From NCBI GenBank assembly GCA_900128585.1, contig LT642463.1:1-17065 (forward strand): a DNA stretch of 17,065 nucleotides, given 5' to 3'. This document shows, in pieces, positions 8,078 to 15,964 of the stretch (position 1 is its first letter; each line of letters starts with the position of its first letter). This DNA comes from Stramenopiles sp. TOSAG23-3 (Eukaryota > Sar). Position numbers and translations under genes: made by a program. A model generated the notes under the pieces. It saw only the letters and a program-made list of their open reading frames with translations, was not told the DNA's origin and searched no databases.

Positions 8078-8520
8078 TCCTCGTAATTGACCAAATTTGG
8101 AGTGGATAATCCATTGCCATCCCATCCATCCTCTATTTTTTAAATTATTTTATTATAGACTATAAAAGATGAATTTAATTAAACTAGACAATTAAACTAC
8201 GTGCCATTGCTATTGCTATGGACATTGTACACTCTATTGCTCCTAGGATGAGGATAACAAAAGTGGTAGGTAGGTTGGGTATTATAATATAGAGAGAGGA
8301 GGTATGAGGAGGTGATGTTATTTTATTTAACTTAACGACTATACGAGTATATTGTACAATAATCGCCCTATTTATTTATATTAAACAACTAATAAAATAA
8401 TACGAAGTCGTCTGTTCTTGTTACTGTAGTAGTATTGGTAGTAAGTACCCTTTCCTTTTTTTAAAATATTATATTTAAATACTAATAAGTACAAATCTTC
8501 TTCTTCTTTTTGCTTTTTTC

Positions 8521-8562
8521 TTCTTTCTTCTTTCTTCTTTCTTCTTTCTTCTTTCTTCTTTG
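8521..8562 (+). repeat. Heptanucleotide microsatellite (TTCTTTC)n
   Basis: About six copies of TTCTTTC in a polypyrimidine tract that starts near 8497. The tract is homopyrimidine on the plus strand, the mirror of the purine tract at 5010-5117. Confidence 0.9.
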
Positions 8563-8630
8563 TATTTTTTTAAAGACTTTGTATTTATTTTCAGAATATT
8601 TGTAATGTTGTTTGGACCGCCTCCTCCCTA

Positions 8631-8659
8631 TCCCTCCCTCCCTCCCTCCCTCCCTCCCT
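8631..8659 (+). repeat. Tetranucleotide microsatellite (CCCT)n
   Basis: CCTATCCCTC followed by perfect CCCT units up to 8659. On the minus strand this reads (AGGG)n, giving regularly spaced G-triplets that could in principle form a G-quadruplex. Confidence 0.85.
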
Positions 8660-8753
8660 TCATAGTTATAATACAATGTATAACGATATAAATAATAAGA
8701 AAAATTTAGACGACCAATATTATTATTTATATAGAACGACTAGTCTATGCAAA

Positions 8754-8877
8754 GCACAGCATAGTCAAAAGGATCCTTGACTTCGTAGATCGATCTAATA
8801 TTCTTTCTATCTATTGCACAGCATAGTCAAAAGGATCCTTGACTTCGTAGATCGATCTAATATTCTTTCTATCTATT
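8754..8877 (+). repeat. Exact 62-bp tandem duplication
   Basis: Unit 1 is 8754-8815 and unit 2 is 8816-8877; by base-by-base reading they are identical. Each begins GCACAGCATAGTC and ends TTCTTTCTATCTATT. Each unit contains two perfect 10-bp palindromes, AAGGATCCTT and AGATCGATCT, separated by GACTTCGT. Complete identity suggests a recent duplication, or an assembly artefact. Confidence 0.95.
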
Positions 8878-9366
8878 ATCTACGTACGGATGATGGGTGG
8901 TTGTTCGGTATTTTATATGCTGTGTATATGTATAATTAACATATGAATAACATTGCTTTTCTTGACAACCAGTCGTTCCCTTCATTTCATCGAGAAACAT
9001 CTCTTCGATAATTAAGGTACATTAATTTATATAACTATGTACTTATACTATTGTAAATAGTATTTATGATAAAACAAAATATTATTATATTATGAACATA
9101 TCCCTTACTTTCCAAAACAACAACGAATGGCGATCTCAGATGTCAATAATACCATACCGTACCCCACGCACTACTACGACTATGACAAAATAATAATAGA
9201 AGATAAAAAAACAAAACAAGGATTCTTCAATTGTTGGGAAGGAAACAAGACAATACGCCACATGTCTGTGTGTCTGTGTGTGTGTGACGCCAACGACTGC
9301 TTGCGAAAGAATTAGATACGTTTAAACTGTCAGGGCTAAACAGAATTGTTAAACAATCTTCATCGA

Positions 9367-9374
9367 TATATAAG
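9367..9374 (+). promoter_or_regulatory. TATA-like element upstream of eL20
   Basis: TATATAAG lies about 45 nt upstream of the eL20 ATG. It is a good TATA-box match and suitably placed for a short 5' leader, but surrounding DNA is AT-rich and a chance match is possible. Confidence 0.4.
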
Positions 9375-9418
9375 TTGCAAAACTATCAAGACTTTAAAGG
9401 TAAACTAAACTAAATACC

Positions 9419-9973
9419 ATGCCAGTTCGTCAGTTCCAAGTCGTCGGTCGTCAAACGCCAACTGCGGCTGTACCAGAGCCGCAAATATACCGAATGCGCA
9501 TTTTTGCGAAGACTCCGGTACAAGCTCGATCCCGCTTTTGGTACTTTCTTCACCAGTACCGCCACATGAAGAAAACCACGGGCGATATTCTATCGGTTAC
9601 AGAAATCAGGGAGAAGAACTCTAACATCACCAAGGTATATGCGATTCATTTGAGATACAACTCTCGTAGTGGAACCCACAATATGATGAAGGAGTACCGT
9701 GACACCCGCCTTACCGGAGCAGTCGCACAGATGTACGCCGAGATGGCTTCCCGACACCGTGCACGCGCCACGTCGATCCAAATCCGTGACACCTGCATCG
9801 TTCCTGGTCCACTTGTATCAAAAGATCCTTCTCAAGGCGCCAAGAGAACTTCGATTCTTCAAATCTTGAACAGCAAAGTCAAGTTCCCAATGCCGCACCG
9901 TGTTTCTCGTGCTTCCTCCAAGAAGTACCGCACTGCATTCAAAGCTAGCCGCCCAAGCACGTACCGTGGTTAA
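9419..9973 (+). CDS. RPL18A: 60S ribosomal protein eL20 (L18a)
   Basis: Structural protein of the cytosolic large ribosomal subunit, 184 residues, single exon, TAA stop. Recognised from the N-terminal RQFQVVGRQTPT, then YRMRIFAKTPVQARSRFWYF (29-48), MKKTTGDILSV, LRYNSRSGTHNMMKEYRDT, ARHRARA-like SRHRARATSIQI (111-122) and KVKFPMPHRV near the C-terminus. Length is slightly above the animal form (about 176); the extra residues fall around 125-145 (IVPGPLVSKDPSQGAKR). The start is fixed by the conserved VVGRQ motif beginning at residue 8. The gene is intronless, unlike many ribosomal protein genes. A TATA-like box sits 45 nt upstream. It is convergent with CPSF1. Confidence 0.98.
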   Translation: MPVRQFQVVGRQTPTAAVPEPQIYRMRIFAKTPVQARSRFWYFLHQYRHMKKTTGDILSVTEIREKNSNITKVYAIHLRYNSRSGTHNMMKEYRDTRLTGAVAQMYAEMASRHRARATSIQIRDTCIVPGPLVSKDPSQGAKRTSILQILNSKVKFPMPHRVSRASSKKYRTAFKASRPSTYRG

Positions 9974-10462
9974 TCTATTTTGCTTCTAAAGGAATAAGAA
10001 CATTTTTATGATTTAAATTTATTTGTTACGACTATGTTTACTCTTTGTAGTACGAGTTTTCAAAAGAGTTCCCTCAAAAGCACATTTGGAGCTCTCGCTC
10101 AGATGCCCTTGGGGAGCTCGTTTGCGATGCTATTTGCCTGTATTTGTTTCCCTGCCTGCCTTAATATTCCAGCCCATTCAGGACGACGCCTGCGATCCAA
10201 CTCAGAGAGGGTCAAAAACCTTTCTGCAAGTTAGAGAGAGTGTCTGGGACGGCGCGCCACACAGAGCGTTTAATCCTTTACCGGTCGTCATATTTATTCA
10301 AAGTAACATAAGTCTTAGTTTTATTTATATTTTAAAAAATATCTTTTTGTGTAAGAATTAATAAGAACACTTCAAGTTCGTTCAGCCATTATTTTGTTTT
10401 ACATTTCAAGTCGTTCTCTCCCACACGCAAAATCTACACTTGTCACGCACGTACACGGCCCC
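9974..10462. other. Convergent spacer between eL20 and CPSF1, with a GC-balanced core
   Basis: Flanks are AT-rich, but 10040-10290 is markedly GC-richer, with two GAGCTC palindromes (about 10089 and 10116) and GGCGCGCC near 10252. A 66-codon ATG frame (10034-10234) crosses it but looks like nothing I know. I compared it by eye with conserved motifs of U1, U2, U4, U6, U3, SRP and RNase P RNAs and found no match. It may be 3' UTR, an old pseudogene fragment or an unrecognised RNA. Confidence 0.4.
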
Positions 10463-13400
10463 TCAAAATTGAATCGATTCCTCCAATGAGCGCAAGCTTT
10501 CCATGACTGTTTGGGGGTTTGTTCCAACAGACCGTGCAAGGTTATGTTGGGCCACAGAGTCCAACGAAACATACCGAAGCAGTAACGTCATGTCCAGCAT
10601 AGTGTTTGAATGGGGACGGACCTGGTTAGACGTGAAATTGACATGCACGGATCGGTACTCTCGGGGGTTCAGACCCGCATTTTGCTTCAAAGCATTGTTC
10701 AGGAAGCTCTGCAAGGCTATTAATCTCCGAAAAATCTTTCTATCCAGGACAGGCACGACCACGCCAAAACTACCGTCGCAAGTACCATAGATACTACCGT
10801 AGACGTTGCTTTCGACGTGGCGAAGACGAGGGGCTTGATTGACAGGATAGGTAGTCAGAGCGGTAATTCGAGACCCAGAATGAAACTCAGCAACAGAGCG
10901 AAGGGTTCGATACGTGCCACTGGTGCTATGGGGATCATACTGGAGCACAAAAATACTCCCATTTGCGTCGGCGATTAGTATCTGGAGAGAATCTTTCGCT
11001 ACAATAAACGTGCTTGCTACCACGCATGCTGGGTAAGGATCATAGGCCAATAGTTCGACCTCGCTCGCTGCCACATTCCAACGGAAAAATTGGACGCTGT
11101 TGTAAATGTCCGAGCAAGCAATGAAATTTTTGATAATGTTCATGCTAGAGACCGTAACTTTTAGGTCAAAGAAACCAATCTTCATCAGCCTTCCACCACG
11201 AATTTCCATCATAGACATTTGCCGACCCGCAGTTGCCAACAACGTACCACCGCCTCTCGATACTTCGGGAGGCACTTCCTTGGTGCAAACACCTCCAAGT
11301 GTAGTTACCCCAGCCGGAAACTGTATGAAATGAGCCAGAGTAAATTGGTGCACTGCAGTGCCGCTTTTCCTGAATGTCAGCCTCGCGTTGCCCGCAGAAG
11401 AGATCTCATTGGACAATTTGATCAAGTTGCCAGAAACGTCCAACACTGTTGTATCCCGTGGAACCCCAGACCCGCACACAGTATGACCTTTTTCTACGCT
11501 ATGGTTCTCTGCCCCTACAATGACTGCATTTCGTTCCTCTGAGACTTTGACAAATTCTACGAATGAGTTTGGAAAAGAAAAGGCGATAATTTTCCCCTTT
11601 CCAGCAGTATCGTTTCCATCCGAGGTTAAGAAACCAGTACCAACGCACAAGAAAGGCTTTAACTTCTTGTCTTCGTTATCATAAATATACTCAAACCCGA
11701 CGCTAATCCCTCGCTCAAACTTCTCCAAATTGTACGAAAACAACGTTTCTACGGCAGTCACTGAACCACCATCCAGGTCTTCGTCCTCCTCATTTTCGTT
11801 GCTGCTACTAACGGCCACGATTTGTACGCTGAACTGATGGAGGTACGGGGTGGGCTTGACCCCCAAGTCGCTTAGTTCAGGAGCATCGTCGGCATTAGAA
11901 GATGCTGGCTCTTCTGTTTCTCGCGATGTTAAAGCAACAAAGACGTTAGACTGACCGCAAAATTCCGATGGGATTTTACATAGTTGATATATCGTGCCGT
12001 CAACAACATTCTTTTGCCCTCTGAGAAGGGCCTGACAACCGGTGCTGATTTGTTCGCTCTGGTAACCAGCAGCATCACTATCGACACCGGCTTCCACAAA
12101 ATATGCTCTGCCCTTGCTTGACACGAGAAGCAAGCCGTTGTCACAGAGCCCATTGTCAATGGGAGTGACCGCTGCTATTACAGCATTCGAATGGTCTTCT
12201 ACCTCTATGTCACCACTAGACGAAATGCACGATTTTCTTACCTGCGTGAAACCAGCATCGCACGAGACCCACACGGGAACGAAAGTGTTGCAAAAGACCA
12301 TGCTTTTCCCACCGATATTGCTGCAGGCCGTGAGCAGCCGGTTTCCTTTCGGTTTCCATTTGGATTCGTGCTTATCGTCGCTATTTAATTTTGGCGGTCT
12401 CGTAATAACGGCATGTTCTACCCGTATAAAAGCTAGAGGCAATCGATTCGTAGCCCCCTTCCCTGCGTACAATAAATTCGGTTGGGGGTGGCGTTTGTAA
12501 ATCAGCAAATCTCCCGTATCGAGAACCACCGTCAACACAAGAGCAGACGCATTCTGCTTCAGCCCTGCCGAGGCCTCCCCCAAATCTTCTTCTTCGTCCT
12601 CTTCTTCATCGACGATGCTGCCCAAGTAAGAAATTTGAACATCGGCAATAGCAGATTTGAACGCTGTATCTTGCAAACCCTTGTCGAATTTCTCTAAATT
12701 TGATTGTGCGTAGGGTGTCAACGACTGGTCCTGGTCGAGCAGCAGCCATGCCCCGCTCGCTAAGTTCTGGGTCTCGAAAACGACGTCCCCGCGTGGAAGG
12801 TTTACGATCGACATTGTTCCGTCATCAAAGCCAAGCGCTAAATATTGGCGTGGCGGATCGTTGCTGTTAAGGTTTTGTGGAGAATTTATCAGCGGTGGCG
12901 CCACTGTATCCTTAGCTCCCCCATAGATATCCTCCTCATCTTCATCGACGTCCATGCTTTCTTTTTTAGTAGATCCGTACAGGGCCGCTTCTACCGCATC
13001 TTCATCATCAGAAGCGTTTCCCTTCGTATTCTTCTGCGATGCGTTCGTTTTCTTTGTAGATATTGGATAATCAGGCCTTCTGACAGGATCTTTTACCAAA
13101 ATATTTTTCGCAGAAGATACGTGGTCATCATCGGAGAATAATCTCAGGCAAGAAACAACCCTGCCATGTGCAACAGGGATATCGGTAACTTTCTTGTAGC
13201 TGGCGCCCGACGTCGCCTCAAACACTTGAACACTTCCATCGTCCAGGCCGACTGCAAAATACTGTCCTAGAATTGAAGCAAGGCAGGGGGTTACCGATCG
13301 GGTCCCACCATTACTAAAATCCAAAGTTTCCATTGGCATTTTATCTGATGGAGACTCTGTCATCGCTGGACTATACAGGTTCAGCGATTGGCGCAATACC

Positions 13401-15448
13401 TGAACCCACACTCCGGTGTTTAATACCCCTGCGGCCACAGTCGCTTCATCTGACACAAGGTTTGTACCAGACTGCAGCGGCTGTATCTGACTTTCACTGT
13501 CGATGGAGATCAGCTTCGTCTTCTTTCCCACGGTCAACATTACGCACTGGTATTCGACCTCGCCGTCACGGTATGCTGGGAGGACCCAAGCCCCTTTCGG
13601 CTTACCTCCCTTAAGCGTGAAATCAAACTGGGGGTACAAAACATCTCCTTGGTGTAGGACACATACCCCCCCGTTTATTCCATGGCCCGCAGATGCAATT
13701 AGTTTGCCTTGATGCTTGCTGATGCGATTTTCGGTATCAAGAAAAACAGAACTGACCGGGCCCAGGTTGATAAGTTTGTCACAAGGAGACAGGGAAAATT
13801 GAAGAAACTCATCCGGTTCCGCTACCGACGCCTTTGCAGTCTCCGTTTCAAGCGCCTCCGTGTCAGCACCATTTCCATACAAAAATGCAGCATCGTCGTC
13901 GTCTTCATCGCTGTTTTCACTATCATCAAGTTTTCCACTCTTCACATCGTTGCCACGGGCGCCACCAGCCGCACCACCCGACTGAGGACCCGCGGCCGAT
14001 TTAAGTTCGTACTTCAAGAGTAACGAGTCGCCTAACCAAGAGCCTAGGAACACTAATCCAGCGCCCTTCTTTGGCGACGTCGTAAACCACCGCGAATCGT
14101 TTCGGTCCCATGTCGAGACAGCAGACGACACATCTGCTCTATTTCCAGTGTGGTCTACCACTAATTTCGTTACTATGTTGCTCGCAGTGACTAGTCTCAA
14201 ACGAAATATGTCGCCGTTTTCTGCCGTCAAAACAGCAGAGCGTGTATTCTTGAGAAAACATAGTTTGGACTGTTTGCTCAGCACTAGGTTGTACCGTTTT
14301 TCATTTGGTTCAATGGGAGAAACCTTGGGATCTACTGTCTTTGCCGCATAGCCATTTGTCGCGACACTGCAGTTATGGTTTTGGTTGAAGTAGAATATGG
14401 CATTGGACGAAAGTAGGATTGCCCCCCCAACTGGCCCTGGAATTCCATGCACGGAGAGCGTATCGTACGGCAACCCTTTGATGTTCCAAATAATTGGGTT
14501 TCGCTTCTGCAACAGATTCATAGAGACGGCTACTAGCTTTGATGTGTGTGATGCAGAGGAAAACCCACCTGCCCATGTTTTAATTGGTTCCTCTATTAAA
14601 AAAAGCAACGTCGGCTCGTAATTCCCATGAAGAAAGGTCATATCGATCACACTGCCTTGCATCTCCTTTGAATCTAGAGCTATGACGTACGGTTGCAGCA
14701 CCAGTGAGGAAACAGAAGGTTTGACCCCGCCGTCGTCTATGTCCATTTCTTGCCCCGGGTCACCACTATTCATACCACCAGAATTACTGCTGGCGGATGG
14801 GTCAACTTCAGAATCATGATGGCGAAACGGTAAGACTAACAATTGGTCGTCGTGCCCCATAACAACCGCACAGCGAAACTGCGGATCCACGCAAGACAAG
14901 GAAAGGCCGCCCCTATCCGCCCGGTCGCCGCGTTCGGTTCGCTGATACCGGACGTCTGTACCATAGCCTTCACCGACCTCGGAAAAATTATGCATCGATA
15001 TCGTCCTTAGGCAGTCCAGTAATGGGTCATACGCAACAATGGAGCATTTGGAGCCGGGGAAGGAGAGCAGCAGGGCATCGAACCCGTAGGGTTCTCCAAT
15101 TATCTGTGCGTCCGTATTTGAAAAACGGATTACTTCCATAGTTTCTACATCACCATAAAGCGAGAAAGATTTCCACAAATACATCTTCTCTAAATTATCG
15201 GAGCTTGAGCTATTACCAAAGCCTTCCGAGGTCGCGGGAACCAAAAAGTACACATCAAGGCTCGAGTTCTTCACGACGCACAAGTTCACATCGTCATAAC
15301 CGGAGAAACAAGCAAACGCGGAGTGAGTCACCCCCGTCGGTGGCTGCACCTGTTTAAACAATAACTGGTTCATTCTCTTCTGGTCCCAATACGCTTTGAT
15401 GAAATTCAGATTTCTTTTCCTATCGCATCTGTCTCGTTCGCTTCGCAT
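10463..15448 (-). CDS. CPSF1: Cleavage and polyadenylation specificity factor subunit 1 (CPSF160/Cft1 homologue)
   Basis: Scaffold subunit of the nuclear complex that recognises the polyadenylation signal and directs pre-mRNA 3'-end cleavage; built of beta-propellers, like DDB1 and SF3B3. One 1661-residue exon, TGA stop. CPSF1-specific features: MNQLLFKQVQPPTGV near the start; VAVSMNLLQKRNPIIWNIKG and GLPYD then PGPVGGAILL (about 310-350); three acidic-(L/I)YG motifs (DEDDDDAAFLYG about 510-525, DDEDAVEAALYG about 815-826, DEDEEDIYGG about 835-843), known from this family; NFIACSDIYNSVQFFRW and DANGSIFVLQYDP in the CPSF_A region; C-terminus RYVSLDSVAQHNLARSVGT. It is longer than the human protein (about 1440) because of acidic linkers and an insertion at about 1305-1363. 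The family N-terminus aligns to Met26 (ATG at 15371-15373), so a 1636-residue product is equally or more likely; the first 25 residues are basic. Confidence 0.95.
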   Translation of the reverse strand: MRSERDRCDRKRNLNFIKAYWDQKRMNQLLFKQVQPPTGVTHSAFACFSGYDDVNLCVVKNSSLDVYFLVPATSEGFGNSSSSDNLEKMYLWKSFSLYGDVETMEVIRFSNTDAQIIGEPYGFDALLLSFPGSKCSIVAYDPLLDCLRTISMHNFSEVGEGYGTDVRYQRTERGDRADRGGLSLSCVDPQFRCAVVMGHDDQLLVLPFRHHDSEVDPSASSNSGGMNSGDPGQEMDIDDGGVKPSVSSLVLQPYVIALDSKEMQGSVIDMTFLHGNYEPTLLFLIEEPIKTWAGGFSSASHTSKLVAVSMNLLQKRNPIIWNIKGLPYDTLSVHGIPGPVGGAILLSSNAIFYFNQNHNCSVATNGYAAKTVDPKVSPIEPNEKRYNLVLSKQSKLCFLKNTRSAVLTAENGDIFRLRLVTASNIVTKLVVDHTGNRADVSSAVSTWDRNDSRWFTTSPKKGAGLVFLGSWLGDSLLLKYELKSAAGPQSGGAAGGARGNDVKSGKLDDSENSDEDDDDAAFLYGNGADTEALETETAKASVAEPDEFLQFSLSPCDKLINLGPVSSVFLDTENRISKHQGKLIASAGHGINGGVCVLHQGDVLYPQFDFTLKGGKPKGAWVLPAYRDGEVEYQCVMLTVGKKTKLISIDSESQIQPLQSGTNLVSDEATVAAGVLNTGVWVQVLRQSLNLYSPAMTESPSDKMPMETLDFSNGGTRSVTPCLASILGQYFAVGLDDGSVQVFEATSGASYKKVTDIPVAHGRVVSCLRLFSDDDHVSSAKNILVKDPVRRPDYPISTKKTNASQKNTKGNASDDEDAVEAALYGSTKKESMDVDEDEEDIYGGAKDTVAPPLINSPQNLNSNDPPRQYLALGFDDGTMSIVNLPRGDVVFETQNLASGAWLLLDQDQSLTPYAQSNLEKFDKGLQDTAFKSAIADVQISYLGSIVDEEEDEEEDLGEASAGLKQNASALVLTVVLDTGDLLIYKRHPQPNLLYAGKGATNRLPLAFIRVEHAVITRPPKLNSDDKHESKWKPKGNRLLTACSNIGGKSMVFCNTFVPVWVSCDAGFTQVRKSCISSSGDIEVEDHSNAVIAAVTPIDNGLCDNGLLLVSSKGRAYFVEAGVDSDAAGYQSEQISTGCQALLRGQKNVVDGTIYQLCKIPSEFCGQSNVFVALTSRETEEPASSNADDAPELSDLGVKPTPYLHQFSVQIVAVSSSNENEEDEDLDGGSVTAVETLFSYNLEKFERGISVGFEYIYDNEDKKLKPFLCVGTGFLTSDGNDTAGKGKIIAFSFPNSFVEFVKVSEERNAVIVGAENHSVEKGHTVCGSGVPRDTTVLDVSGNLIKLSNEISSAGNARLTFRKSGTAVHQFTLAHFIQFPAGVTTLGGVCTKEVPPEVSRGGGTLLATAGRQMSMMEIRGGRLMKIGFFDLKVTVSSMNIIKNFIACSDIYNSVQFFRWNVAASEVELLAYDPYPACVVASTFIVAKDSLQILIADANGSIFVLQYDPHSTSGTYRTLRSVAEFHSGSRITALTTYPVNQAPRLRHVESNVYGSIYGTCDGSFGVVVPVLDRKIFRRLIALQSFLNNALKQNAGLNPREYRSVHVNFTSNQVRPHSNTMLDMTLLLRYVSLDSVAQHNLARSVGTNPQTVMESLRSLEESIQF
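11361..11535 (-). other. Lineage-specific insertion in CPSF1 resembling a phage/bacterial surface beta repeat
   Basis: Residues about 1305-1363 (numbered from the 15448 start) lie between GKGKIIAFSF, which fits the strand expected before them, and VHQFTLAHFIQFPAGVTTLGG, which resumes the conserved CPSF_A pattern. The segment reads KGHTVCGSGVPRDTTVLDV, then SGNLIKLSNEISSAG and ARLTF. This follows the pattern V-x-G-x-G-(I/V)-P-x-x-T-x-V, then G-x-x-(I/V)-x-L-S and a closing LTF strand, which I associate with repeats in phage tail and large bacterial surface proteins. The reading frame is kept and there are no plausible splice signals at its edges. Confidence 0.5.
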
Positions 15449-15964
15449 AAATTAACTAATTCTTACATGCGTACGTGTTCATACAATCTTAACTATAAAA
15501 GGAAGGTATATACATACACTCAATTTGAATGATTCCAATTATCCAAAAAATAAATATTTATTATTATATATTTAATTTATTAATATATATCTCACACAAT
15601 AATAATAATGTCGTCGTCGTCGTCGTTCGTCTCGTCGTCTACTATATCTATTTTATTATTTTGTCCGTCAAAAAAAAGGAAGAAAAGAACACCAGGTACG
15701 GGGACTTGTATTTCACCTTTTCGTAGTAGCTGGCGGTAATTTTTTTCCAGCAGCTTTAACATATAAATAGCATTGGAAATATATCGCGGAACAAAAAATT
15801 TATAACCAGATCAACACGATCCCCTCTTCTTCTCCAAACAAAAAAATTGTTCTATTACGAAATATTGACATAGTACAAAAAAAAGAAACAAACCACAAAC
15901 AAATTAAATAAAGGTACGTCAGGGTAATTTACACCATTCTCTTTACTCTGTGATTACAAACGAA
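15449..15964. other. Spacer between CPSF1 and the right-edge gene
   Basis: AT-rich with long A/T runs; upstream region of CPSF1 and 3' region of the gene at the right edge. On the minus strand an ATG-TAA start-stop pair lies at 15463-15468, 18 nt before the first CPSF1 ATG, and a TTTTATAG stretch occurs at about 15494-15501. No gene seen; the 65-codon frame across 15529-15726 is low-complexity. Confidence 0.5.
15611..15640 (+). repeat. Trinucleotide microsatellite (TCG)n
   Basis: Five TCG units, then TTCGTC and further TCG units, in an otherwise AT-rich spacer upstream of CPSF1. Confidence 0.85.

Larger units (their letters stand above)
7658..9418. other. Long divergent spacer between SLC33A1 and eL20
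   Basis: About 1.76 kb with no supported gene, serving as upstream region for both flanking genes. It is AT-rich with many short tandem repeats, listed separately, and a TATA-like site near eL20. The stretch next to the SLC33A1 start (7658-7740) is GC-balanced, as expected of a 5' UTR/promoter. A 62-codon frame at 9127-9315 includes a TGTGTC microsatellite and is not protein-like. Confidence 0.5.

Noticed and set aside
8482-8676. 64-codon minus-strand frame rich in K, E and G
   Set aside because: It is a translation of the microsatellites at 8521-8562 and 8631-8659.
9127-9315. 62-codon plus-strand frame upstream of eL20
   Set aside because: Includes a TGTGTC repeat and AT-rich spacer; no protein features or supported start context.
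7658-9418. tRNA, snRNA or CRISPR array in the long spacer
   Set aside because: No tRNA B-box context, no snRNA motifs, and the only multi-copy repeats are microsatellites and one tandem duplication without spacers.
10034-10234. 66-codon ATG frame in the GC-balanced island
   Set aside because: No recognisable family and nothing to separate it from 3' UTR; kept as part of the island finding only.
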